From contig CM059585.1 in the NCBI GenBank assembly GCA_030407085.1, forward strand, positions 111,961,501 through 112,025,500: a stretch of 64,000 nucleotides of DNA. The letters are read 5' to 3'. Positions 34,896-46,275 of this stretch are shown here, in pieces. The DNA is from Trichopria drosophilae. Taxonomy: Eukaryota > Arthropoda > Insecta > Hymenoptera > Diapriidae. The translations under genes were made by a program, and so were the position numbers. Position 1 is the stretch's first letter, and every line of letters starts with the position of its first letter. The notes under the pieces were generated by a model. It saw only the letters and a list, made by a program, of their open reading frames with translations, made no database searches and was not told the DNA's origin.

Positions 34896-35028
34896 TGGTT
34901 TTGTAAATAATTTGAAATTTAAATAAAACTATACAATGAAGGAAATGTTTAGACTTTTTGTAAGCAAATATGCGTAATTATTATGGTAACGGGATGTCGT
35001 TACACGGTACGCATATCCGTAATATTCC

Positions 35029-35298
35029 AAAAATATAAAATTAATACTTTGATGCGAAAGCATGTAATAAATTTTTCGAGCGCTTGAAAATATAAATTTA
35101 ATATTTGAATAATCTTAGTATATGTCGGTCAACTTACTAAGCAAAAATAAATTAAATTGATTTTAGGTGTCTACACGGTTTTCGATGGAAAACACATTTG
35201 ACATATTAAATGTAAGAAGCCGGGATTTGTGTAATTATCGCCGACAAAATCTCTGTTTAAATATTTTGCGTTTCGTCCCGAGATCTCGTGATCTTATA
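35029..35298. repeat. Direct duplication containing a truncated hammerhead
   Basis: Repeats 34495-34725 plus the GAAA and stem II part of the ribozyme (TTTCGTCCCGAGATCTCGTG near 35273). It then breaks before the CTGA core, so this copy cannot form a hammerhead. Confidence 0.75.
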
Positions 35299-36479
35299 TT
35301 TCAAGCAGAAAGTTAGTTTTAATCATTCATTTTAAACCTTCGCCACTTATTGAAATTTTACTAACGCTGTTTTTTGTCTGTAAATATACGCACATGTAGT
35401 ATTGGCACACACGACATGTTTCAAGTCGCCGGATCCACCTCGTTATTTTTTACGTATTTTGAGTCTCTGAATCCGAATTTTTAGGGTGGAAAGCTCTCCG
35501 GATGGTCCGTCATTGTTTATAACAATTTGTTTAAGCAATTAAATATAATTTTTTTACTTTTCGCTTCCTAAAAAATTATTTTATATTCTTCGGGCAATTC
35601 TGACCAAAAAAGGTTCTATGTAACTTTTGCGCACGATGGCGCACTTCGGAGATAAAAATTCCCGAAATAAAAAAAAATGCGATTTTTGAAGTGCTCAGCA
35701 CACTACTACATCGACACATGTAATTTTCTTTTATCCACCTAGGCTTAAATTCTTCTTCTGACCTTATATTTCAAACAGAAAGTTAGTTTTAATCATTCAT
35801 TTTAAACCTTCGCCATTTATTGAAGTTTTACCAACGCTCTTTTTTGTCTGTAAATATGCGCACATGTAGTATTGGCACGCACGATATAGTTTCTTTGTAT
35901 TGTTTGTCTACAAGAGCTCATTTTCGAGATAAAAATTTCCGAAATTAAAAAAATGCGATTTTGTGCACGTGTATGCTTGGTACATAATTTGTCTTCTAAT
36001 CAGACATTTTAAGTAAAAAAGTAGTTCAATCATTAATTTTATGCCTTTATTCCTGGTTAAAGTCTTACTAACTGTGAATATGCGTTTATTCTGTAATAAC
36101 ACGAAAATATACCCATTACAAAAATAGTACTATTTTTTTATCATTACAAAAGTATCATGTAAAGTAAATTTACCGATTATGGTCCATGTAAGATTTTTTT
36201 GGCAGAAAATTAACGAAAATATAACTATAAATCACTCCAAATATAAAAAATTTGTTTAGTAACAAAGTTCAACTCATTCTTAATCGATAATGATGAGATT
36301 TAGTTACCCAAAAAGTATATTTATGCCGTTAGTGTATTTGTAAAAGATATGAAGGTCGTTATAAATAATTAGTAACCATTCAAGGAACATTCCACCTACC
36401 AAACTTGCAGGTACTTCGGTGGTATGAAGTGAGTTGTGTATTAAGCGAGATGTGGGCCTGTTTTAAAATATAATGTATC

Positions 36480-36602
36480 TACACACACACACACACACAC
36501 ACACGCACGCACGCACACACAGGCACACGCACGCACACAAGCACGCACACAAACACACACACACACACGCACGCACACGCGCGCGCGCGCGCATCCATCC
36601 AT
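36480..36602. repeat. Imperfect CA/CG microsatellite
   Basis: Runs of CA with interspersed GCACGCAC and a (CG)n end. The cysteine/valine-rich ORFs across it are artefacts. Confidence 0.95.
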
Positions 36603-37650
36603 ATATATGTATATAATTAAGGAATAATGAAGCTGTAATTCCGCGGTCCAAAATACGTAAAAAAATACCTGGATAAATCCAGGAATGTAAAACGAGCCGT
36701 GGGACATTACTGGATGTGCGCATGTTTACGAAGTAAGCAGCACTAGTAAAACTCAAATAAATGGCGAAGGTTTAAAATGAATGATTAAAACGATTTTCTG
36801 TTTAAAATATAAGGTTACAAGAATAATTTAAGCCTAAAGGGTGGTTAAAAAAAATTACATGTGTCGATGTATTGTGTGCTGAACACTGCAAAAATCGAAT
36901 TTTTTTTATTTCGGGAATTTTTATCTCGAAAAGGCGCCATCGTGCGCAAAAGTTACATAAAACCTTTTTTGGTCAGAATTTCCCGAAGAATATAAAAAAA
37001 TTTGTTAGGACGCGAAAAGTAAAAAAATTATATTTAATTGTTTAAACAAATTGTTATAAACAATGGCGGACCATCCGGAGAGCTTTCCACCCTAAAAATT
37101 CGGATTCAGTGACCCAAAATACGTAAAAAATAACGAGGTGGATCCGGCGACTTGAAACCTGTCGTGCGTGCCAATACTAGATGTGCGTATATTTACAGAC
37201 AAAAAACAGCGTTAGTAAAATTTCAATAAGTGGCGAAGGTTTAAAATGAATGATTAAAACTAACTTTCTGCTTGAAATATAAGGTCAGAAGAAGAGTTTA
37301 AGCCTAGGTAGATAAAAAAAAATTACACGTGTCGATGTGGCAGTGTGCTGAATACTACAAAAATCGATTTTTTTTTTATTTCGGAAATTTTTATCTCGAG
37401 AATGCGCCATCGTACACAAAAGTTACTAGAGACCTTTTTTGTTTAGAATGGCCCAAAAAATAAGAATTTTTTGGAAAAAAAATTTTAAAAATGCTTAATT
37501 GTTTAAAAAAATTGTTATAAACAATTTCGGCCCACTCGGAGAGCAATCCACCCTCGAAATTCGGATTCAGCGGCCCAAAATATGTCGGAAACACCTTATT
37601 GCATAAAGGGACCTATAAAAGGCTACGAAACGGTCCCTGCTCCTAGACTA

Positions 37651-38778
37651 AAGGCGGGGTGAAGCGGCGAGGATTTTTTCCGTGTATCATATTTATCCTT
37701 GAATTTCGTATTTAGGATAATGTAAAGTATCATTTGATAGGTAATTTAATAGTCAATATTTACATACATGTTACTTATAGTCTATATTTTACAGATGGCC
37801 AGCTATGGCCAATTTAAAAAATTTTAAAAACACTGGGAGAAGAGGCGATACCGAGGTGAAGTGGCGAATCTTTATTTTTAGAGTTTTCTAAGACGACTAT
37901 AACAAAATTAATCTTTCATAATCTTTGAAGTTTATATTCTTTGGTTTAATAAAAATAAAATGTCCACGATGGCGCAATGAACCGCTTCAGATATATAACA
38001 TTTTCCAACAGCAGCAAGAAAAGAAATTGGATCTTCGGAAGCTTTGAATACTCGTATTATAGCAGGATCACCTATTTTAACTTAATCTTTAGTTACTCAA
38101 TGCATTCATCAAAAGTGAATTCTAAATTAAAAGATGATCACGGAAAAAAGACGTCCGGGAAAAAATGCCGCTGCTCGGCACCAAATTCTCATTTGGACTT
38201 CCAGGCACGATATCTCATTATAAACACACCAAAAGGAACAATTCATTTTTTATAAATAAGTTCCAAAAATATACTTTTAGAATAAACATATAAATGTTTA
38301 TTAAAATAGTGATTATTAAACTGCCAAAATGTAAATATTAACCAATATGACAACAAAGTACAGGAAAATGATTTAAAAATTTTGTTTAAAAATTATATTT
38401 CTCGCATCCAAAGGAAGGTAAGAGAACGAAAACCAAAACTTTATGCCTGGAAATGTGTAAAATGACGTAACAAAAGAAACCACATATGATATTTTAGAAT
38501 CAGTGTGATCATAATGGAAATGGGGCCATCGCTCCATTTTGGCCACGTATATTTGCGGCCATTAAAAGAACTTCAATGTGTGAGATCGGATTAGACGTGC
38601 AGTATATTAATCCTTTAACGCTCAAATGGCCAAAGTTTTGACGTCAACTTCAAGCCCGTGCCTTTTAATTATAACCCGCGGGGAAAAAATATTGGGATAC
38701 ATATTCTGATGTGAAAAAGTCTCATCTTTCGAATGGCATAGCTAAATTTATTAATAAATAACAGAAAATTGTTTCTTT
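37651..38778. other. No gene recognised
   Basis: Begins GGCGGGGTGAAGCGGCGAGG, reminiscent of the ends of GGGGTAAAGCGG-type elements, but no matching inverse is found. The 92-codon ORF at 37977-38255 has no recognisable domain. Confidence 0.4.
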
Positions 38779-39282
38779 TCAACAATAAACAAATAAAAAC
38801 GCTGATTTTCGATTAGTTTTTTTTTTAAAGGATTTTTTTAAAAACGTTGTTGGTACTTCAGAACATTCTAACTCATCAGGAAGCGGGACCCGAATGTTGT
38901 ACTTCCAAAATATATTTTTAGATACTTTGATTTTTATTATTAAACAATTCAAAATGGCGTCGGAATGCCCGCAATTATGTGGTGTAAACTTTTTCCCCGT
39001 GTAACAATGATGTGTAATTTTTATACTTTTTGAAAGAAATATTTTATTTTTAACAGTGTAATAATCTTCCATTTTGATAAGAAAATCATTAAATTCTGTT
39101 AATATTCTAATTACACTTTTTGTTTTTTCAATATATTTATGTTTGCTCGAAATCAATAGTTCGAACTGGATATAATTAAAAAAATTAATAATATCTAATG
39201 ACAGCTTATAAAACATTCTCTTTCGTGCGAGCAGTTGCAAAGTAGTTATAGCAAACATAAAAGTAATCGTAACACAATGCAA
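38779..39282 (-). CDS. Hypothetical 167-aa ORF
   Basis: The longest otherwise unexplained ORF in this AT-rich part. It is rich in Lys, Ile and Phe, with LARKRMFYKLSLDIINFFNY near the start and a lysine-rich end. No family or motif is recognised. An ATGGCGTC word of the dispersed repeat type lies inside on the opposite strand (about 38950), so it may simply be an open stretch in repeat DNA. Confidence 0.2.
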   Translation of the reverse strand: MHCVTITFMFAITTLQLLARKRMFYKLSLDIINFFNYIQFELLISSKHKYIEKTKSVIRILTEFNDFLIKMEDYYTVKNKIFLSKSIKITHHCYTGKKFTPHNCGHSDAILNCLIIKIKVSKNIFWKYNIRVPLPDELECSEVPTTFLKKSFKKKTNRKSAFLFVYC

Positions 39283-39547
39283 GATTTATGTATTATTAAA
39301 TTTCTTAATGGTGTTTCGTAATGGTGTTTTTTTTTTGTGAAATTTATACAGCAATTGTTTTCGATTTTTTTTAACTAACAAACCATTCAAGAATAGAAGA
39401 CCTCGCATTGTTTTTATTTGATCCTTATTCTAAAACATTTGAAAGCAATATTTATTATTTTTAGATTGTTAAACATTGTGTTTAAGATAATTAAACATTT
39501 TGAAAATTTATGTAAACAAATGTTAACATAGTTGTACCCCAACTGTG

Positions 39548-39678
39548 CCCGTATTCTGTAACTCGTTATTACGAATAACGTCGACGTTATGACAATTCCA
39601 ACCAACCACGGTCCAGGATATTGTCGTTATCGACAGTAACGTCGACGTTATTCGTAATACCGACTTACAGAATACGGG
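39548..39678. mobile_element. 131-bp MITE with CCCGTATTCTGTAA ends
   Basis: CCCGTATTCTGTAACTCG at the left and its inverse at the right, with ACGAATAACGTCGACGTTA in both arms. The hairpin is nearly perfect. A target duplication is not obvious. Confidence 0.8.
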
Positions 39679-39929
39679 TACTGCATAGGTCAAAGTAATG
39701 AGTAACGTAACAATTGAATAAAATATAGAATTGTTTATGCTAATAATATTATTAAGTGAAATTACCACCAGCATATTAATAATTGCATAAAAATTTTCAA
39801 TTATAATAACACGAGTTAAAAATGAATTGATTCTCGCTTCACGTAGTCCACGTTCCAACGTTATAGACGTGGCAACGCCGTGTCGGCTTCTCCGTGTTTA
39901 CATTTTGTTTTAATTCGCTTCCGAAACCA

Positions 39930-40320
39930 ATGGTTTGCAAAATATCGGAGGCGAACTATATTTACGCAATGAAAAGTTAGATACGCTTATTATTCGGGAT
40001 GCATTACAAGCATTTTATGAATTTTTGTGCAAAATCGGTAAAAATAATGTATATTGATTGCACATAATGCATCTTTCGATACCTCTTTTTTTTTAAGGGA
40101 ATGTGTAAAATATTCCTTAATAGACGATTTTAAATCTATTATTTATGGATTTTGTGATAGTCTGCAATTATTTAGACAAAAGTTTCCCGAGCGCAAAGGA
40201 AAAGACATGTGCACCCTGTCAAAATTGGCAGAAGATTTATTAGAACGCTAACCTACTAACGGTTACCATGACGCTGTTTTTGATGCCTTTATTTTACAAA
40301 AATTAGTGACTAAAAATATT
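39930..40320 (+). pseudogene. DEDDh-type exonuclease fragment (PML-like)
   Basis: Read with one frameshift near 40050 and one stop near 40249, it gives GGELYLRNEKLDTLIIRDAL, then LIAHNASFDTSFFLRECV, DSLQLFRQKFPERKGKD, LSKLAEDLLE and YHDAVFDAFILQKLV. The AHNASFD and HDA..D motifs are the conserved Exo II and Exo III segments of DEDDh 3'-5' exonucleases. The layout resembles the exonuclease domain found in PML-like proteins and in many unannotated insect ORFs. The Exo I part is missing. The single-base deletion and stop indicate decay. Polyadenylation-like sequence follows. Confidence 0.65.
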
Positions 40321-40329
40321 CTTAAAATA

Positions 40330-41373
40330 GCAGTACTAAAAAACGTAAAAAAAATTGTTAAAATAGTTTGTACGAATATATTTATTCAAATATGTTTTTA
40401 TTACAATAAATTGATTAGGATTTTTATTGACAATTGTGTTTTTAATGTTCCACTTGACAAAATCATATTTCGATCATTTTGAATTGAGCGGCGCGAGACG
40501 CTGTCGTGCGCCGTTGCCACATATATTTTTCGCTTACCAGCTGTTCGGCGAGTTACCCCGAAAATAAAATAATTCTGATATTTGGATTGAAATTTCTCTA
40601 CAACTGTACGGTGGGCATTTAAAAAAAAATGGTGTTCTCTTCACAGAGCATTTATCAAGTTTTGTGTGAAATTTGGAGCGAATAGCAATACTACATCAGG
40701 CACAAAAAATAGAAACATACGATTTGTCGTTGTTGGCGGCATTAGCCCCGTGCGAATCAACGTGAATTGAGCAAACTTTGAACTCGATTATCTCAGAAAC
40801 TGTACGATAAATCAACCTGAAATTTTACGTGCGCATTGTTTGATACATGAACTACTTTTGCTGAAAATTTCAACTCTTTCTCAATACTTTTGATTTAGGG
40901 TACAACTACCTTAATTTCTTGGCGATGCGATCCTCTTATTCATAAAATACAAAGTGTGGAATGTAAATAAACAAATAAATTTTATTTACATAATTATAAA
41001 TTGAAGCGGTCGAGAAATTGACAAATAGTTATTCTTATGTAAGGGTACACCTCTATAAGGACATGTTAAAATATTTTAAAAATATTTTGCAAAAATCTTG
41101 TAAATATATGCACATCTAAACTTAAATAACAAATATTTTATACTTGATTTACAATATACTCAATAAAACTGTAATTATAATATACAAAAGAATTAAACTG
41201 ATTGAAATCCTTAAAATGTCAAATTTTCTAGAAGTAATAGTCTTCATAATCAGTATAAATAGCCAATTTTCAATAATGGCAGAGAACCCTATATTTTATG
41301 GCTTGCTTCATCTTTACAGGAGCGGATTTTAGATAACAACATTACTTTTCAATATTGGTTAAACCAGTTCGTA
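40330..41373. other. No gene recognised
   Basis: AT-rich sequence. GCGCGAGACGCTGTCGTGCG near 40490 and GAAACTGTACGATAAATCAA near 40796 may be repeat-derived. No supported ORF. Confidence 0.45.
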
Positions 41374-41981
41374 CCAGTATCCAAGAGTATGGAAATGCCT
41401 AATATCTCAGCGAGAGTGCATTTTCGGGAAAAATGTTTCAGACAAAAGTTTAAGGATTTTTCCCCGGCTATTTAACGGTACCACTGAATCAGATCTTGAA
41501 GGTTATTCCGGGGTCAAGTTTATTTTTTTAAATGGAAATGCCTGTGACATTGCCGGCAAAATCGACCATATCATATTCGGATGTAAAATTTTGTGCTCTT
41601 TCCGGCCGAGGAACAAAGTTCCGAAAATTAACACACCGAAAAACCAAAATTTTCTTCACTTTGTCTTTGAAAATTTGGCAAAAAGAAAGCAAATTAAAGT
41701 ACCTTGGACTCTCATAATATCGAAATTTTAGCCTTTCGGGGTTTTGAATTTCGAAACTTTGTTCCACAGCCCTCTTTCCGAATCGATGAAAAAAGAAGTT
41801 TCCATTTGAAAAAATAAACTTGACCTTGGAATAATCTTCAAGGTCATGTTTAAGGTCAAATTCAATAGTACCGTTAAATAGCCAGGGAAAAATCCTTAAA
41901 CTTTTGTCTGAAACATTTTCCCTGAAAATGCACTTTCGCTGAGATATTTAGGAGTTTCTATACTTTAGGATCTCCATCTAG
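41374..41981. mobile_element. ~0.6-kb foldback element, TATCTCAGCG arms
   Basis: The left arm (GTATGGAAATGCC, AATATCTCAGCGAGAGTG) is inverted at the right end. The arms share GGGAAAAATGTTTCAGACAA and TGACCTTGGAATAATC-type words with 30880-31066 and 52195-52296. A spacer of about 230 bases with no recognised function lies in the middle. Confidence 0.65.
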
Positions 41982-42733
41982 TATATATAGAATTAACACT
42001 CAACTTGCCTAGTAGAAGTAGCGCTCGATGAATGGGGAATTTGGAGAGGAACATGTCGACATCCGCGACCATTTTGGCGTACCCATCGCCTAACGGCCAC
42101 GTATCGTACAGTATTGATGGGGGAAACGCAGGCACAGGTGTATTGGCGTTCTTCTTCACAGAGAATATTCGGTCCCGGATAGTCTCCATATGGATTGTAC
42201 CTCGATGTTAGCAAATCGACTCGCTTGGAAGCAAAAGGATTAGCATCCACTTGTCATCCGCAGGATCGGATCGCTAATTCTATTTTGTTATATTCTATTT
42301 TGTCAAAAGCAACCGAAAAACAAGCTTTAATAAAGAACTTTCTCACTGGAACTTTATCGGCGCTTAAAATTCGCTAGATAAACGAAGCGTTGGAGTACAC
42401 GAGAACCTGTTTGTGGACAACTAGCGAAAAAAGTGCACAAATTTATAGTTGGCAAGATTTCCAAATGTTTTCGTTCTATTAGCAAGAGAGAAAGATGCTT
42501 TGAAAAGTTCTTTATGAGAGTCTGCCTTAATATTTTCAATCTGAGAACTTTTGAAAATTGACCATTTGGACAAAACTTTTCGAGCGAAATCTGCGCTTTT
42601 CCCCTTTTTGCACGGAGCCCCTCTATTATTGGTTTGATAGCATATCATCTAGGTTCTAAGTGACAATTGTTATTTCTGCTGCATTATTTTTGTTAGAAAC
42701 TATGAATTTAAATATACTTTCGTTTATTTTCAG

Positions 42734-43314
42734 ACAATACAACATTATAAAGGAAGACAAAAGTGCTATAGAGAACATAGAAGTAAATCCTTCACAAAAA
42801 AATGTCTTCCTCCAACGGGTCATCGATCGACTTTGTAAACGGTTAGCCGTTCAAAGTGCTGAAAAAGTGGATCATATTCAAGATTGTCTTCCAAAAAAAG
42901 ACATCTTTCTTGAAAAGACCATACATCGGCTTTGTGAACGGTTAGCCGTTCGACAAAAAGAAGGTCAGATAGATTCGGAGATTTTAGAAGAGGATAATCG
43001 TTTCGGTAATTATTCTATGACCGTTTATTTTTAGCATTATTAGCCTATACGTACATATTTTAATTAAAATGAAACTATGAAATTGCTATGATGTTTCAGG
43101 GCCACGTGTAGAGGACTCATGTAAACTCATGCCGGACGAACCAGTACAAACGCCGACGTTTGGTCCTGACGATGGGAGGAGTTTAGAATGCAGCCGGTCG
43201 GAAGATCCAATGTGTGGAGATTTCTCATTCGACGAGAATGATGGAATGCCACCAAACATTGAAAGGGACATCTTGGATATACTTTTAGATTTTATATCAC
43301 AAGAAAAATTTTAA
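42734..43314 (+). CDS. Two-exon 3' part of an unrecognised gene with an internal repeat
   Basis: Exon A is 42734-43005 (acceptor TTTATTTTCAG, donor TTCG|GTAATT). Exon B is 43100-43314 (acceptor ATGTTTCAG), joined in frame as ...EEDNRFGPRVEDSC... The stop is followed by AATAAA at 43456. About 161 residues are visible. Exon A holds two copies of a ~21-residue unit: QKNVFLQRVIDRLCKRLAV and KKDIFLEKTIHRLCERLAV. The end is acidic (DIPP-free, NIERDILDILLDFISQ), possibly helical. No domain is recognised. Upstream exons are not identified; the 5' end may lie before the transposons to the left. Good splice sites and intact frame favour a real gene. Confidence 0.5.
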
Positions 43315-43461
43315 GAGTATATCCAGACGATGATCTCGCAGCTGCATTTTTCTGAAAGTATTTAGTAATTTATTCGAATATGCAAGTAGTAAATGTAATT
43401 TATAGTCCATACGTTTATAATCGAATGCTAATGTTTATAATAGTTATATTGTGTAAATAAA

Positions 43462-46011
43462 TCTAACAGTTCATACATGTGCCTATGTTCATTAAAAATA
43501 TTAGTAATCAAGAAATAACGTGTCTTGTTTATTAAATATATAATTTTCATGCGGAGTAACTTCGACCAAACCGTTTCCCTATTTTGACAATATGGATACA
43601 GTCGGCAACTGCAAAAAATAAATGTATAGCAGGTCTGATAAAATTCGAGCTACTTTTAACCTGCATAATGTTCCTCATCTAATATTCTTCCTCCTCCTTT
43701 TCAATCATAATTTGCGAAATTCGGAATTATACATTACAATCGCTGGATCTTTCGTCATGTAGCCTGGGGCGATCTGAACAAAATGAGACATCAAACTAAA
43801 ATCAGTCAAGCATATTTCTAAAAAAGAAAGTCCTAACGAAAAACTGTATCAACATAGTAATTTTCAATTCAAATGCGTAAAAGTTTTTTCTACGAATGTG
43901 AGGGTTGCGGGCCGAAATGAAAACAAGGTCCGAATTCACATTAGTGCAAATCATTTTCGCACATCCGTCGAACAATATTTTACGTTGTAAGTTTGGGTAA
44001 AATGCGCCAGAAAAAAGTGAACAATGTGTGAAATTATATTTTACGCTCACTATAACATAATAGTATATTATGCAACAAGTACGCAAAGTGCAATTTAAAG
44101 CAATAGCAAACACGAGTCGGCGAGGAGTGAGACGCTATCGCGCGAGTGACATGAAGTTCGGCATGCGATGCTTACGATATTGTATGCAATTCTACATTGC
44201 GCTCGAAAATTTCAATGCGCAAAGAAAATTTTGCCGCAATGTGCGAAAGCTGTGCGCAAAGTAATATTACACGTAGTGAGGTAAAATTTACTTGAGGAAT
44301 TTTAGTGAGGAAAGTCACACTTTGTGCACAGAAATGCATAAAATTCAAATCTTCACACTTGTCTCATCCCTCCTTACTCCCTAGCAACTAAGGCGCCTTC
44401 TCACAAAGTTGCATCATATGACGTGAGTATACCGGGTGCGTGCGTACGATCCGCCCATCGGGCGATAAAGGTAGAGCGTTCCTGATTGGCCAGTTCCAGC
44501 TCGTACGGTTCTTCGCATTGGCCGCGGGAGAGTATGGAATGTCTGGCGCTGGAGATGCGAGAATGTACGAACTGACTTCGCTGTTCTGTATTGCAATTCA
44601 GTAATTTAACTCATTAAACTCCAAATAAACATTGATTGTTTCAAAGCGAATTTTTTATTAGAAAACTTCGGATTCGCTATTTGTTGGTAGTTTTTTAAAT
44701 GTTGCTGGGTGCTGCTCATTGTCATCTTGTTAGATAAGTATTGATTTATTCTGTTTTATAAAAATAACATTCAAGAATGCAATTACATTACTTTGTGAAA
44801 TGTTTTTTCATGTATTAGGCCGATTTAAAGAGGAATGGATTCGGATAGTTGCCAAAGGATACGAATGAATTCGACAAATTTTCAGGATATCCTCACTCAG
44901 CGTAATATCTCAATTTTACTCGTCGCTAGTGAATCTGAAAAGAAGTAAAGTTACGAAGAACTTTTAATGATTATCGGCTCAAGCGCTCTGACATAGAAGT
45001 ACGCGATTCCGAAGTATCTGTTTAGGTATGCTGTCCACAGTACATGTAAACGCGAATGTGAGTGCACTAAGAGTTTTACTCGTGTGTAATTTTGGTGTTA
45101 GATCTCTTTTTTATAAGCATCATTATTTAACTAAAAATGTTAATATATGGCACATAATCTCTTATTATTGTGCTATTTACAATTTTTTCCCATTTAGTTC
45201 CTTAGTAACTTTGGTAGAAAGTTCTAATGACGAGTGCAATATTTAACTACAATAACCGATTAATGTTCGAAATGTGTAACGTGTTTCCAGATTATGAATA
45301 TTCAAAGTACATACTAAATTGCATAATTTGGAACGTTCGTCCTCTCTGTGTAAAGCATGTGTTCTGAGCAGGGGCTCCCAACTCCCGTGTAAACGACGAG
45401 ACGAAAATCTGTGAAAACATTACCGACCTCTGGTAGGTGCGTACAGAAGCGCTCTTCACATGTACGAGCGCACACATGCAAATGCCGCCACGTACACATA
45501 TGCTACCGTATACATGTGAGCCCCCACTTGTGTGCCACTTTACGCGTACTTTTAAATTGTTTTCTCAACTCTGTTTCTTGTATATTTTGATGAAAATCAG
45601 AGTGAGAATAACTATTATTAAATATAACCTGAAAAATGTATGAATAATTTTTTTTGAGGGTTATAAAATAAATAAGCATGTTAATTAAAAAGTAAAATTC
45701 AAAGTACATATATTTTACATTATTTTTCAGTTACAAGAAAAATATAACATTTAATAATATTAAATGATTTTTTGACATTTGTAATGTTTCGATTATATGT
45801 TGCTGTTAAAAATAGAAATTAATGTTGACCAATGAAATAAAATACATTCGTTATTGTTCTGTTCAGTACCATCTTTTCTGTATGCTGTACGTTTTCATGT
45901 TAGTCTATATTCGTTGGTAATACATTTAATCCTAAAATTCAATCTTAGCTTAAAGACATATCAAAGCATTTTGAGACACTAACACGTATTGAGCATCGTA
46001 TCAATGATACT
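43462..46011. other. AT-rich stretch, no recognised gene
   Basis: About 43873-44060 is a diverged copy of 25206-25400. A slightly GC-richer part at 44390-44600 has no recognisable ORF. The 13-bp target duplication of the adjoining retrotransposon begins at 46012. Confidence 0.5.
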
Positions 46012-46024
46012 GTTTGTAAGTGTG
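46012..46024. repeat. Target-site duplication, left copy
   Basis: GTTTGTAAGTGTG, identical to 51838-51850. Confidence 0.93.
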
Positions 46025-46275
46025 AATGAATGAATGAATAGTATTTTTTATTGGCAACACTGTTAAGTACATAGCCATCTTACATCTATACGCGCCATCT
46101 TAATTTATAAGCGCGGTACTTTCGAAGTTAGCGACGTTATATATATATATATATATACATAGTATCTTAAATTTAAACTTAAAAACTATTATACTTGATA
46201 TACGTAGCGTAATAATCAAACAGTTGTATTATAGATTGACACAATTAGTATAGCTAGTTTTAAAATTATTCACCC

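Larger units (their letters stand above)
34306..37648. mobile_element. 3.3-kb TA-flanked foldback element
   Basis: Ends GTCTAGGAGCAGGGACCGTT and inverse, with TA at 34304-34305 and 37649-37650. Arms continue inward through CGATGGC, TCTCGAGATAAA and CACATCGACACATGTAATTT segments, which occur repeatedly in both orientations (about 34360, 35630, 36850, 37320). Nested inside are a hammerhead-bearing retroelement piece (34690-35005), a direct duplication of that neighbourhood, and a CA/CG microsatellite. No transposase ORF is seen. Confidence 0.75.

Noticed and set aside
36480..36602. CRISPR-like regular repeats
   Set aside because: Simple dinucleotide array without spacers, in a eukaryotic genome.
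36441..36756. Cys/Val/Arg-rich ORFs on the minus strand
   Set aside because: Translations of the CA/CG microsatellite.
41965..42250. Minus-strand DTWPLGDGYAKMV segment resembling the extracellular loop and start of TM3 in neuropeptide GPCRs
   Set aside because: Only a short resemblance, split between frames, lacking the key cysteine and the DRY motif. Not enough for a gene call.
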